This document shows positions 8,720-16,765 of a DNA stretch of 64,000 nucleotides, piece after piece (positions within the stretch are counted from its first letter, which is position 1; each line of letters opens with the position of its first letter). The stretch lies in contig NZ_JPRI01000001.1 of the NCBI RefSeq assembly GCF_000737765.1, forward strand, positions 682,001-746,000. The letters run 5' to 3'. Source of the stretch: Chryseobacterium vrystaatense (lineage in GTDB: Bacteria > Bacteroidota > Bacteroidia > Flavobacteriales > Weeksellaceae). Made by a program: the position numbers and the translations under genes. The notes below the pieces were generated by a model. It had not been told where the DNA came from. It worked only from the letters and a program-made list of their open reading frames with translations, and did not search any database.

Positions 8720-8878
8720 ATGAAAAAATCAAATCTTCAAAAAAGAAAACTGACTAAAAAAGAATTAAAAGAAATTAATGGTGGTCAAAATGGACCATGC
8801 TGGGAAGGATTTTGCAAAAGAGGAGACTTTGAAGAATGGCAATTAGGTCCTGGTGATAAAAATGGATACTGCTGTTAA
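8720..8878 (+). CDS. GG-leader bacteriocin-like peptide 1
   Basis: A 52-residue peptide missed by usual length cut-offs. Residues 1-22 are a double-glycine leader (KLTKKELKEINGG at 10-22). The 30-residue core has four Cys at core positions 5, 10, 29 and 30 and ends NGYCC. Leader and core layout are shared with the peptides at 9040 and 9232. GG leaders are normally cut by C39 peptidases on export; no such transporter or modifying enzyme is in this window. It has its own promoter and a hairpin terminator. An antibacterial role is inference; Chryseobacterium genomes carry many such 'bacteriocin-like' peptides. Confidence 0.75.
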   Translation: MKKSNLQKRKLTKKELKEINGGQNGPCWEGFCKRGDFEEWQLGPGDKNGYCC

Positions 8879-8903
8879 TCTGACAAAACATACGACAATA
8901 AAG

Positions 8904-8931
8904 AAATGACCGGTTTATCCGGTCATTTTTT
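8904..8931 (+). terminator. Terminator after peptide 1
   Basis: Perfect 10-bp arms AAATGACCGG (8904-8913) and CCGGTCATTT (8919-8928) with a 5-base loop, running into T residues. The stem differs by one base pair from the terminator after peptide 3, which suggests the peptide units arose by duplication. Confidence 0.75.
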
Positions 8932-8986
8932 GATAAAAGGTTATCTGTAATTTACAATTTTAACATTTATTTTTAATCACAACCTA

Positions 8987-9016
8987 TTGAATTAAAAGAA
9001 ATTAAATGTAAATTAG
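8987..9016 (+). promoter_or_regulatory. Promoter of GG-leader peptides 2 and 3
   Basis: TTG (8987-8989), a 19-base spacer and TAAATTAG (9009-9016). Box and flanks resemble the promoter at 8668, including a common TGTAAATTAGC stretch, and the distance to the ATG is the same 23 bases. Confidence 0.65.
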
Positions 9017-9039
9017 CGTACAATCAAAACAAAAATATT

Positions 9040-9204
9040 ATGAAAAAATCAAATTTTCAGCTTAAAAAGCTGACCAAAAAAGAGCTTAAGAAAATTAGTG
9101 GTGGAGCAAGACCAATTTGTCCACTGGTGGTAAGTTGCTTTGATCCTGCAACCGGGGATGAGTTATACGGAGTATATGGAATCCAGAATGGCCCGTGCTG
9201 CTAA
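9040..9204 (+). CDS. GG-leader bacteriocin-like peptide 2
   Basis: A 54-residue peptide. The 22-residue leader (KKLTKKELKKISGG at the end) is nearly the same as in peptides 1 and 3. The 32-residue core differs in sequence but keeps four Cys at core positions 5, 11, 31 and 32, ending NGPCC. It shares no core identity beyond this spacing, so it may have a different target. Peptide 3 begins 27 bases after its stop with no promoter or terminator between, so both are probably on one transcript. Confidence 0.75.
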   Translation: MKKSNFQLKKLTKKELKKISGGARPICPLVVSCFDPATGDELYGVYGIQNGPCC

Positions 9205-9231
9205 ATATTGATCACCATTAATCCAAAATCT

Positions 9232-9390
9232 ATGAAAAATTCAAACATCCAAAGTAGAAAGCTCACGAAAAAAGAGCTAAAGGAAATCAACGGAGGCGCT
9301 TCATGTGCTGAAGGTCTGTGTAAACTCAGAGGGGTACCCAGCCACTTCATGATTATCGGACCGAGAGGTAAAGACGGATACTGCTGTTAA
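9232..9390 (+). CDS. GG-leader bacteriocin-like peptide 3
   Basis: A 52-residue peptide starting at the ATG at 9232. A TTG at 9208 is in frame but would add eight residues before the conserved leader, so it is rejected. The leader ends RKLTKKELKEINGG at residue 22. The core has Cys at positions 3, 8, 29 and 30 and ends GKDGYCC, close to the end of peptide 1. A Gly-Pro pair at core 21-22 is also shared with peptide 1. No processing gene lies beside it; mutS follows on the other strand. Confidence 0.76.
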   Translation: MKNSNIQSRKLTKKELKEINGGASCAEGLCKLRGVPSHFMIIGPRGKDGYCC

Positions 9391-9412
9391 TGATCTCCCG
9401 TATACAAATATG

Positions 9413-9447
9413 AAATGACTGGAATTTGTCCAGTCATTTCTTTATTT
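9413..9447. terminator. Bidirectional terminator between peptide 3 and mutS
   Basis: Perfect 10-bp arms AAATGACTGG (9413-9422) and CCAGTCATTT (9430-9439), a 7-base loop and a following T-rich run. It lies between convergent genes and probably ends both transcripts. Confidence 0.72.
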
Positions 9448-9483
9448 TAGCATTGTTTTGATTCCTGGATCACCTTTCATTTC

Positions 9484-12072
9484 TTATCCTCCAATCATTT
9501 TTTTTATCGAATTCAGTTTCATTAACGCTTCGATAGGTGTCAAAGTATTGATGTCTATTTTAGTGAGTTCTTCACGGATATTTTCCAAAACAGGATCATC
9601 GAGCTGGAAAAAAGAAAGCTGCATATTTTGTTCTGTGACTCTCTTGATACTGTCAGAAGTATTATTGCTTTGTGAACGGCTTGCTTCGAGGGTTTTCAGG
9701 ATCTCATTGGCTCTGTTCACCACCTTTGCGGGCATTCCTGCCAGCTTAGCAACATGAATACCGAAACTGTGTTCACTGCCTCCCGGAACCAGCTTTCTCA
9801 GGAAGATGATATTTCCTTTGTTTTCCTGAATAGAAACGTGGAAATTTTTCACTCTTTCAAAATTTACAGTCATTTCATTTAACTCATGATAATGCGTTGC
9901 GAATAAGGTTTTTGCCTGTGTGGTATGCTGATGAAGATATTCCGCGATAGCCCAGGCAATGGATACCCCGTCATAGGTAGAGGTTCCACGTCCGATCTCA
10001 TCTAAAAGGATCAGACTACGTTCTGAGATATTATTCAGAATATTGGCCGCTTCATTCATTTCCACCATGAAAGTTGATTCTCCTGCAGAAATATTATCGG
10101 TCGCTCCTACCCTTGTAAATATTTTATCCAAAACCCCGATCTCAGCATGCTTTGCAGGCACAAAACTCCCGATCTGAGCCAAAAGACAAACGATCGCAGT
10201 CTGACGTAGGATCGCTGATTTACCGGCCATGTTCGGACCTGTAACCATGATGATCTGCTGCGAGTCCTTGTCCAAAAAGATATCGTTCGGAATATATTTT
10301 TCTCCTAAAGGAAGTGCATTTTCAATAATCGGATGCCTGGCTTCTTTGAGATCAATAGCATAGCCCTGATTCAGAACGGGTTTTGTATAACTCTCTGATA
10401 CTGCTAATTCTGAAAGTCCTGCTGCCACATCAATCTGTGCTATGATATTGGAGTTCCCCTGGATCTGATCCATGTACACCATTGTTTCAGCGCAAACATT
10501 CCTGTACAGTTCGTTTTCAAGGACGCCAATTTTTTCTTCGGCTCCAAGGATCTGACTTTCATATTCTTTCAGTTCTTCAGTGATATAACGTTCGGCATTC
10601 ACAAGTGTCTGCTTTCTTAGCCAGTCTCCCGGAACTTTATCTTTATGGGCATTCCTTACTTCGATATAATACCCGAAAACATTATTAAAATCTATTTTAA
10701 GGCTTGATATCCCTGTTCTTTCAATTTCTCTCTGACACATTTCGTCCAGAAATCCACGTCCTTTGCTTTGAAGATTTCTGAGCCTGTCGAGCTCTTCCGA
10801 TATGCTCGCCTTAATAATGTTTCCTTTTGAAATATTAACCGGAAGCTCTTCATTCAAATGATTCTGTAAAAACTTGATCAGCTCTTCCATATCAAACAGA
10901 GGTTCCAGCCAGGCCAGAACATCGGCATGTGGATGCAGCAAAGCTTTTATCTGATGAATATTGATCAGACTTTGGCGCAGGTAGCCCAGTTCTTTAGGGG
11001 ATATCTTTTCTGCAGCCAGTTTTCCCATCAATCGGTCAAGATCCGAAATGGACTTTAACAGCTGGCAGATTTCATATTTAAGAAGATCATTTTCATTAAG
11101 AAAATCAATCAGAGAAAGCCTTCTCATGATCTCATCTACAGATTTTAAGGGAAGAATAATCCTTCTTCTCAATAATCTTCCTCCCATAGGAGTAGATGTT
11201 TTATCGATAATATCCAGCAGTGATTTTCCCTGAGGATTGCTTGGATAGACTATTTCAAGGTTTCTCAGGGTAAAATTATCCATCATCAGATAATCTTCCT
11301 GCGGAATGATCTGAAGTTTCGTAATATGGGCAAGCAGATTATGATGGGTATCTTCTACCAGGTATGCGAAAATAGCTCCAGCTGCTGTAATCGCGAGCGG
11401 AAGATTTTCAATTCCAAAACCTTTTAAGGAATTAGTTTTAAAGTGGGAAGTCAGTTTCTCGTAGGCAAAATTATACTGAAAAGCCCAGTCTTCGAGCTTA
11501 AAGGCACTTTTGTTTTTAAGCTGTTCAGGCAACTGAACACTTCTCTGAAAGACGATTTCACTCGGATCAAAAGTATTGACGATGTGGAGGATCTTATCCA
11601 AATTCCCTTCACTCACCAAAAATTCTCCGGTAGAAACGTCTACCATGGCAATTCCATACTTTTCCTTTTCTTTATGGAGAGAAAGCAGGAAATTGTTCTT
11701 TTTTGAATTCAAAACCTGATCATTGAACGTAACTCCGGGTGTTACAAGCTCTGTAACTCCTCTTTTAACGATTCCTTTGACTGTTTTAGGATCTTCCAGC
11801 TGATCGCAGATAGCCACTCTCATTCCGGCTCTTACCAACTTTGGAAGGTAAGAATCTACTGAGTGATGTGGAAATCCCGCCAGCTCTATATGTCCGTCAC
11901 CATTAGCTCTTTTGGTAAGGACAATTCCTAAAATCTGAGATGTTCTCACGGCATCCTGCCCGAAAGTTTCATAAAAGTCTCCAACCCGGAACAAAAGCAG
12001 TGCATCAGGGTATTTTGCCTTAATGGTATTGTACTGCGTCATTAACGGGGTTTCCTTCTTCGTCTTTGCCAT
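9484..12072 (-). CDS. mutS: DNA mismatch repair protein MutS
   Basis: A full-length 862-residue MutS. It binds mispaired bases and small loops and starts methyl-independent mismatch repair with MutL. The mismatch-reading Phe-Tyr-Glu is at 33-35 in GDFYETF. The ATPase has Walker A GPNMAGKS at 612-619, the STFMVEM signature, Walker B LILLDEIGRGTS from 687, and FATHYHEL. Near the C-terminus QLSFF (818-822) fits a beta-clamp binding motif, followed by the usual last helix pair. A -7 box TAAATTTG (minus strand, 12089-12096) lies just upstream. No co-transcribed partner is apparent. Confidence 0.97.
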   Translation of the reverse strand: MAKTKKETPLMTQYNTIKAKYPDALLLFRVGDFYETFGQDAVRTSQILGIVLTKRANGDGHIELAGFPHHSVDSYLPKLVRAGMRVAICDQLEDPKTVKGIVKRGVTELVTPGVTFNDQVLNSKKNNFLLSLHKEKEKYGIAMVDVSTGEFLVSEGNLDKILHIVNTFDPSEIVFQRSVQLPEQLKNKSAFKLEDWAFQYNFAYEKLTSHFKTNSLKGFGIENLPLAITAAGAIFAYLVEDTHHNLLAHITKLQIIPQEDYLMMDNFTLRNLEIVYPSNPQGKSLLDIIDKTSTPMGGRLLRRRIILPLKSVDEIMRRLSLIDFLNENDLLKYEICQLLKSISDLDRLMGKLAAEKISPKELGYLRQSLINIHQIKALLHPHADVLAWLEPLFDMEELIKFLQNHLNEELPVNISKGNIIKASISEELDRLRNLQSKGRGFLDEMCQREIERTGISSLKIDFNNVFGYYIEVRNAHKDKVPGDWLRKQTLVNAERYITEELKEYESQILGAEEKIGVLENELYRNVCAETMVYMDQIQGNSNIIAQIDVAAGLSELAVSESYTKPVLNQGYAIDLKEARHPIIENALPLGEKYIPNDIFLDKDSQQIIMVTGPNMAGKSAILRQTAIVCLLAQIGSFVPAKHAEIGVLDKIFTRVGATDNISAGESTFMVEMNEAANILNNISERSLILLDEIGRGTSTYDGVSIAWAIAEYLHQHTTQAKTLFATHYHELNEMTVNFERVKNFHVSIQENKGNIIFLRKLVPGGSEHSFGIHVAKLAGMPAKVVNRANEILKTLEASRSQSNNTSDSIKRVTEQNMQLSFFQLDDPVLENIREELTKIDINTLTPIEALMKLNSIKKMIGG

Positions 12073-12088
12073 AATAAAAAATGAGCCC

Positions 12089-12096
12089 CAAATTTA
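12089..12096 (-). promoter_or_regulatory. -7 element of mutS
   Basis: The minus strand reads TAAATTTG, an exact TAnnTTTG match, 16 bases before the mutS ATG. No TTG -33 box at suitable spacing was seen. Confidence 0.42.
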
Positions 12097-12215
12097 ATTA
12101 AAATAAATTCAGGGTTTGAAATTGTGATGAAATTAATCTCGCTATGGAGATCAAAAATCACACTTATGTATTTCAGAACAAAATAATTATTGTATTTTTC
12201 AGTAAAATAAATACG

Positions 12216-12746
12216 ATGACTTATCCGGTTTTAGAAACTGAAAGACTTATTTTAAGACAGCTTACCTCTAATGATGCAGAAGATCTGTTTGAATATTTTT
12301 CGTTGGATGAAGTCATGGAATATTATGATTTGGAAACTTTCAGGACATTGGAAGATGCCCAAAAGATCATCCGCCATTTTAATACTGAATTCGAGAAAGG
12401 AAAGGGATTCCGATGGGCACTGGAATTAAAATCTGAAAAAAAAGTTATCGGCACATGCGGTTATCACAACTGGTTTCCGGACCATTCCCGTGCAGAAATC
12501 GGCTATGAGCTTAACCCTAAATTCTGGAGAAATTCTTATATGAAAGAAGCGATTCTCCCTATTCTTATCTATGGATTCGAAAGTATGAGGCTTCACCGTG
12601 TAGATGCCTTTATCGATCCCTCAAATATTTCTTCAGAAAAACTTTTGCAGTCTTTAAATTTTAAAGAGGAAGGAACCCTCCGCGACTACTTTTTTGAAAA
12701 AGGAAAATTTGTGGATGCCAAAATATTCGGACTGATCAATGAATAA
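12216..12746 (+). CDS. GNAT acetyltransferase, RimJ/RimL type
   Basis: A 176-residue protein from the ATG at 12216. An in-frame ATG at 12144 would add 24 residues that do not fit the family, so the later start is chosen. The opening VLETERLILRQLTSNDAEDL is typical of RimJ/RimL-like acetyltransferases. The acetyl-CoA site is around IGTCGYHNW and AEIGYELNPKFWRN, and the end has VDAFIDPSNISSEKLLQSLNF, the usual last motif. These enzymes acetylate protein N-termini, antibiotics or small amines; the substrate is unknown. It is convergent with the cupin gene, 6 bases apart. Confidence 0.85.
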   Translation: MTYPVLETERLILRQLTSNDAEDLFEYFSLDEVMEYYDLETFRTLEDAQKIIRHFNTEFEKGKGFRWALELKSEKKVIGTCGYHNWFPDHSRAEIGYELNPKFWRNSYMKEAILPILIYGFESMRLHRVDAFIDPSNISSEKLLQSLNFKEEGTLRDYFFEKGKFVDAKIFGLINE

Positions 12747-12752
12747 GAACAT

Positions 12753-13631
12753 TTATTTCACCGAACGTTTCTTCTTTTCAAAAGCTTCTGTCCCTTTTTC
12801 ATAAGCCCATTTCTGTTTGTAATTCACCCATTTAGCTTTAAATAGCTTACGAAGAATTTTGTCCGTATACCTCATGATAAAAACATGATAGAGCATATTG
12901 CCAAAAACCCCAGGTTTATTGGGCAGAGCTCTGAGTGACATAGAAAAACCCGGCTCCAGATACCTGTTGAAATGCCAGAACGCTCCAGGAATGAACAGCG
13001 CATCACCATGTTCCATGAAAATCTCATATCCTTTAGCATACTGCAAAGCTGGAAACTTTTCATAATCAGGATTTTCATAATCTATATCGTAAACGGTATG
13101 TACGGAGAGCGGCACCTTGTATAAAAAAGCAGATTGTTTCTGGTCAAATAGCAGAATCCTCTTTTTACCTTCGAAATGAATGTGAAGAAAATCTCCGAGA
13201 TCTACGTCATAATGCATCAGAACATGAGCATCACTTCCTCCGAAGAAAAGCGTTGGGAGTCTTTTAAAAAACTTAATTCCCAAATCAGGATAGGTGAAAT
13301 TTTTCAGCAATTCCGGAAGCCTGTCGGTGATGATGTAAAAGAAGATGCGCAAATCAGAAGGTCCGCTTTTTATCCTGTCGATATAATCCATCATTTTCAT
13401 ATGGGTAACCGGCGCATCTGAACTTTTTGAAGCATCAGAAGGTTTATTGTCATACAGCGGAACTTCCTGATCACCTGCTTTTTCACGGATATATTCCAGG
13501 TTCCACCGATCAAAAGCCTCCCACCTTGCTGCAAAATTTTTGATCAAAAGCGGCTTGTGTGTTTTGAAATAATTCTTCTGAAAATCTTCTTTACTGATAT
13601 CGCTGACTGTATCTACGTTTTCGAGGATCAT
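12753..13631 (-). CDS. JmjC/Cupin_8-like Fe(II)/2-oxoglutarate oxygenase
   Basis: A 292-residue cytoplasmic protein of the cupin-like Cupin_8 family. The N-terminal HKPLLIKNFAARWEAFDRW (25-43) is the family's opening. The metal triad is visible as H140-x-D142 (VLMHYDVD) and H220 (GAFWHFN). Lys residues in GKKRILLF (155-162) sit where 2-oxoglutarate is bound in relatives. Such enzymes hydroxylate proteins or small molecules; substrates in flavobacteria are unknown. All ligands are present, so an active oxygenase is likely. It is convergent with the GNAT gene and has no operon partner. Confidence 0.82.
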   Translation of the reverse strand: MILENVDTVSDISKEDFQKNYFKTHKPLLIKNFAARWEAFDRWNLEYIREKAGDQEVPLYDNKPSDASKSSDAPVTHMKMMDYIDRIKSGPSDLRIFFYIITDRLPELLKNFTYPDLGIKFFKRLPTLFFGGSDAHVLMHYDVDLGDFLHIHFEGKKRILLFDQKQSAFLYKVPLSVHTVYDIDYENPDYEKFPALQYAKGYEIFMEHGDALFIPGAFWHFNRYLEPGFSMSLRALPNKPGVFGNMLYHVFIMRYTDKILRKLFKAKWVNYKQKWAYEKGTEAFEKKKRSVK

Positions 13632-13850
13632 CTTATGATTTTATTATTTAGTGCGGAATAAAAATAGTGTTTTTTCAAAATCTGAGAAAATTAAAAATGC
13701 AGGCAGGAGATCATTTATTTCCGGCAGGTTGCTTTATCTTTTAAATAATCTGTATCCATTTGATCAATCAGTCCGGGAAAATTCGCCGAACGTTTTCATT
13801 TTTAAACTTATTTTAAGGTACCTGATCAGCGAGAGATAAAATGAAAAAAT

Positions 13851-13858
13851 TATATTTG
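13851..13858 (+). promoter_or_regulatory. -7 element of the bestrophin gene
   Basis: TATATTTG is an exact TAnnTTTG match 17 bases before the ATG at 13876. No -33 TTG was found at the usual distance. Confidence 0.42.
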
Positions 13859-13875
13859 TAAGACTAACCTGATTT

Positions 13876-14757
13876 ATGAGAGCCTACAACACAAAGCATT
13901 TCCTGAAGATCCTTTTCAGTATGCACAAAAGCGATACGATGAAGATCCTTTTTCCGACAATGATCCTTATAGGACTCTATTCATGGGGAATTCAGTATCT
14001 GGAAGTGGAATACCTCCACCTTACCACCAAATCAGGAATCAGTAATGTCGGAATGATCCATTCCCTGCTCGGCTTTGTCCTTTCTTTACTTCTCGTTTTT
14101 AGAACAAACACCGCCTACGACAGATGGTGGGAAGGCAGAAAACTTTGGGGAAAACTGGTGAATGACACTAGAAATTTTGCAGTGAAGATCAATGCTATTT
14201 TAGGCGATGACAGGCAAAACGCAGAACAGATCGCAAGGTATTTAAAATACTTCCCCCATTTTCTTGCTAAACATCTTTCTCAGGAATCAACCAGGCTGGC
14301 CTTGGATGAAGATTATTCTGAAATTGAAAAATCCCTGAAACATCATGGTCCCAGCGAAATTGTAATTTTGCTAACTTATAAGCTAACCCAGCTGAAAAAG
14401 GAGGGAAAGATTTCAGATATTGAAATGTTGTATCTGGATACTCAGTTATCGGGGTTTCTGGATGTCTGCGGGGGTTGCGAAAGAATTAAAAACACACCGA
14501 TTCCCTATTCTTATTCTTCGTTTATCAAGAAGTTTATTATTCTTTACGTTTTTGCTTTGCCGATTGCTTATGTCATCAACATCGGGCTCTTCATGATTCC
14601 CTTAACGGTTTTTGTTTATTACGTATTGATGAGTCTGGAAATGATCGCGGAAGAAATTGAAGATCCATTTAATAATGATGAAAATGATATCCCAATGGAA
14701 GCACTGGCACAGAATATTGAGAAGAACGTTCACCAGATTATGGGCTTGAAAAAGTAA
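13876..14757 (+). CDS. Bestrophin family anion channel
   Basis: A 293-residue membrane protein of the bacterial bestrophin (UPF0187) family, which forms pentameric anion or cation channels in the inner membrane. Evidence: the KSDTMKIL start of the first helix region (18-25), membrane segments near 26-40 and 60-76, and the conserved RTNTAYDRWWEGRKLWGKL (76-94). Later come NTPIPYSYSSFIKKF and two more helices, then the acidic EEIEDPFNNDENDIP belt near the end. The length is normal. It is a single gene with its own -7 box and a terminator. Ion selectivity cannot be told. Confidence 0.88.
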   Translation: MRAYNTKHFLKILFSMHKSDTMKILFPTMILIGLYSWGIQYLEVEYLHLTTKSGISNVGMIHSLLGFVLSLLLVFRTNTAYDRWWEGRKLWGKLVNDTRNFAVKINAILGDDRQNAEQIARYLKYFPHFLAKHLSQESTRLALDEDYSEIEKSLKHHGPSEIVILLTYKLTQLKKEGKISDIEMLYLDTQLSGFLDVCGGCERIKNTPIPYSYSSFIKKFIILYVFALPIAYVINIGLFMIPLTVFVYYVLMSLEMIAEEIEDPFNNDENDIPMEALAQNIEKNVHQIMGLKK

Positions 14758-14780
14758 AAATCAACCTTAAAGGTTGATTT
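14758..14780. terminator. Convergent hairpin terminator
   Basis: AAATCAACCTT (14758-14768) pairs with AAGGTTGATTT (14770-14780); in practice a 9-bp stem with a TTAAA loop. It lies between the bestrophin stop and the stop of the minus-strand secreted protein and overlaps the latter. Confidence 0.6.
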
Positions 14781-15366
14781 CTTTGATTTCTCCGTCTTGT
14801 TTTACTTCAACAAATTCACTTTCCCTGTTTGCAGCAGAATAACCATAGAAAAACGTCTGGTATATGGGCGAAGAATACAGATAACCTCCATATACATTGT
14901 AAGAATCTGTCCTTCCGGTCTGTTCCTGATAGCTGCCGGTTGCGGTAAAATTCACGATAGTTTCCAGGTAGTATTTTCCGGGTTTTAGTTTTTCAAACTT
15001 AAATCTTCCGTAATCATCTGTCAGCGCTTCAAGTTTATATTTAAAAGCATCTTCAGACATATATACGGTTGTTTTTTTATTTTCATATTTCCTTCTCATA
15101 CTGTAAAACTCTTCAAAATAAGGTGTTACAGGGAAAAGCATCACCACGGTTCCTTTTGGTGCATAGTGCCTGCCTCCAATAAGAGGTTTTATCCCGAATT
15201 TTCCTTTCTGTTTTGTGGAAGCTACTCCTTCGATGGTAGAATTTCCAAAGCTCAGCATCTCTCTGGCCAGTTTTTTATCAAAAAATGCCTGCGGGTAATA
15301 CGTATTCTGGGCCTGTGTTAATATAAAAGTGAATACCAACAGCAGTAAAGTGGATATTTTTTTCAT
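14767..15366 (-). CDS. Secreted protein with carboxypeptidase-regulatory-like fold
   Basis: A 199-residue protein with a signal peptide (1-19, ending TQA-Q). The middle contains YGRFKFEKLKPGKYYLETIVNF, split here at 113-135, the pattern of a carboxypeptidase regulatory-like or prealbumin-type beta-sandwich often seen in exported Bacteroidota proteins. The final third is Tyr/Ser-rich (NVYGGYLYSSPIYQTFFYGYS). No catalytic residues are seen. It is divergent from the MORN-repeat protein with a 55-base shared promoter region. Its function is unknown. Confidence 0.62.
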   Translation of the reverse strand: MKKISTLLLLVFTFILTQAQNTYYPQAFFDKKLAREMLSFGNSTIEGVASTKQKGKFGIKPLIGGRHYAPKGTVVMLFPVTPYFEEFYSMRRKYENKKTTVYMSEDAFKYKLEALTDDYGRFKFEKLKPGKYYLETIVNFTATGSYQEQTGRTDSYNVYGGYLYSSPIYQTFFYGYSAANRESEFVEVKQDGEIKEINL

Positions 15367-15381
15367 ACTATATTTTTATTT

Positions 15382-15407
15382 CAAATATAAGTATTTTGCT
15401 ATTTTTG
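15382..15407. promoter_or_regulatory. Divergent -7 elements
   Basis: TATATTTG on the minus strand (15382-15389) and TATTTTTG on the plus strand (15400-15407) face away from each other in the 55-base gap, each followed by GAAAT. They serve the secreted protein at 14767 and the MORN-repeat protein at 15422. Their place also excludes the longer plus-strand opening at 15329. Confidence 0.5.
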
Positions 15408-15421
15408 AAATAAAAAAATCT

Positions 15422-16042
15422 ATGAAATACATATTTATGCTAATAATTACCGCATCATCTTGGGCAATAGCACAAAAACCATGCGGATTCAAAGACGGAT
15501 TGCAGGAAGGATCCTGTAAAGCATTCTATGACAACGGGCAGGTAAAACAAATCCTTGAATGGAAAAAGGGAAAAGTTGAAGGTGATGCCGTTTATTATCA
15601 TGAAAACGGAAAACTTCAGGCTAAAGGAGAGTATAAAAAAGACTTTAAGGTAAAAGAATGGGTATATTATGACAAAAATGGTGTTCTTACCTCTAAAGAA
15701 AATTTCAGAAATGGAGACAAAAACATTTATGACAACAGCTTTACAGCTACTTTTTATACCCCTTCCGGTGTAGTTTCGGAAATTTCTAATTATAAATTTG
15801 CTAAATTACATGGGGAAAGTAAAGTCTTTTATGAAAACGGGAAGTCGGTGAAGCAGATCGGACTGTACGAAAACGGATTGGCAACCGGAAAATGGAAGTC
15901 ACTTTACCCGTCAGGAAAGGTACAGCGTGAAACAGAATTTGCCAACGATAAATGGAATGGAACGAGGGTTCATTACCGTGAAGACGGAAGCGTTGAAAAG
16001 ACGGAGGTATACCGAGACGGAAAATTAATCTCAACAAAATAA
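15422..16042 (+). CDS. Exported MORN-repeat (YwqK-like) protein
   Basis: A 206-residue protein from the ATG at 15422, with a signal peptide (about 1-17, ending WAIAQ). An upstream in-frame ATG at 15329 lies inside the divergent gene and is rejected. The mature part is a run of about seven 20-24 residue repeats of the type YDNGQVKQ-x-WKKGKVEGD, YHENGKLQAKGEYK, YYDKNGVLTSKENF, FYENGKSVKQIGLYENG, which is the MORN_2 repeat. Databases often call this a YwqK antitoxin; there is no toxin beside it, so I do not adopt that role. It ends 5 bases before the methyltransferase start. Confidence 0.75.
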   Translation: MKYIFMLIITASSWAIAQKPCGFKDGLQEGSCKAFYDNGQVKQILEWKKGKVEGDAVYYHENGKLQAKGEYKKDFKVKEWVYYDKNGVLTSKENFRNGDKNIYDNSFTATFYTPSGVVSEISNYKFAKLHGESKVFYENGKSVKQIGLYENGLATGKWKSLYPSGKVQRETEFANDKWNGTRVHYREDGSVEKTEVYRDGKLISTK

Positions 16043-16047
16043 AACAA

Positions 16048-16578
16048 TTGGTACAGAAATTAAAACTGGAAGAACTTAACAGAATAGATGTAGAAACATT
16101 CAAAAAGGTTGAGAAAATTCCATTGGTCATTATTTTAGACAATCTTAGAAGCATGCACAACGTGGGTGCCTCTTTCAGAACCGCAGATGCTTTTCTGATC
16201 GAAAAAATTATTCTTTGCGGGATTACCCCACAACCTCCGCACCGTGAAATTCACAAAGCTGCGTTGGGAGCTACTGAAAGCGTAGACTGGGGGCATGAAA
16301 GTGATATCAATACAGCAATCAGCGATTATAAAAGCCGTGGTTACGAGATCATAGGAATCGAGCAGACCACAGACAGTATGATGATTACAGATTTCAGCAT
16401 TGATAAGTCAAAAAAATATGCATTGATCTTAGGAAATGAAGTGGAAGGAATAAGCGATGAAGCTCTTCCTAATATCGATATATTTTTGGAGATTCCTCAG
16501 TTGGGAACCAAGCACTCTCTGAATGTAAGTGTATGCGGTGGAATTGTGATGTGGGAATTTGCAAAAGCCCTAAAATAA
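16048..16578 (+). CDS. SpoU/TrmH family RNA methyltransferase
   Basis: A 176-residue SPOUT methyltransferase which methylates a ribose 2'-OH in tRNA or rRNA with S-adenosylmethionine. Motif 1 is LDNLRSMHNVGASFR (30-44, with the Asn and Arg of the family), motif 2 LILGNEVEG (126-134) and motif 3 IPQLGTKHSLNVSVCGGI (149-166), which form the trefoil knot. There is no N-terminal RNA-binding domain, so it is the short form. The start is TTG at 16048; no ATG exists upstream of motif 1. Its RNA target is not known. It probably shares the transcript of the MORN protein. Confidence 0.88.
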   Translation: MVQKLKLEELNRIDVETFKKVEKIPLVIILDNLRSMHNVGASFRTADAFLIEKIILCGITPQPPHREIHKAALGATESVDWGHESDINTAISDYKSRGYEIIGIEQTTDSMMITDFSIDKSKKYALILGNEVEGISDEALPNIDIFLEIPQLGTKHSLNVSVCGGIVMWEFAKALK

Positions 16579-16580
16579 AA

Positions 16581-16614
16581 AAACTGCATATGTCCTTAAA
16601 AGACAGTGCAGTTT
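16581..16614. terminator. Hairpin after the RNA methyltransferase
   Basis: AAACTGCA (16581-16588) pairs with TGCAGTTT (16607-16614), with an inner TGTC/GACA stem. It starts 3 bases after the stop. No T-run follows on the plus strand, though A-runs precede it, so it would work best on the minus strand; it is possibly only an RNA 3' end. Confidence 0.4.
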
Positions 16615-16765
16615 GAAATAAATCTAATAAAAAGTAAAAATGAAAGGCGACAAAGATACCTTTTTTTTATTTACGAACAAACTTTAACATCATTTTTTTT
16701 ATTTTTCTCTAAAAAAAATGATGTTTTGAGAAAAAGTTTCATTTAATTTTTTATAAATTAGCACA

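Noticed and set aside
13651-13839. Plus-strand opening of 62 residues in the gap before the bestrophin gene
   Set aside because: No recognisable motif, and codon use unlike the neighbours; treated as intergenic.
15422-16042. Toxin-antitoxin system (YwqK-type antitoxin label)
   Set aside because: The protein is an exported MORN-repeat protein and there is no toxin gene next to it.
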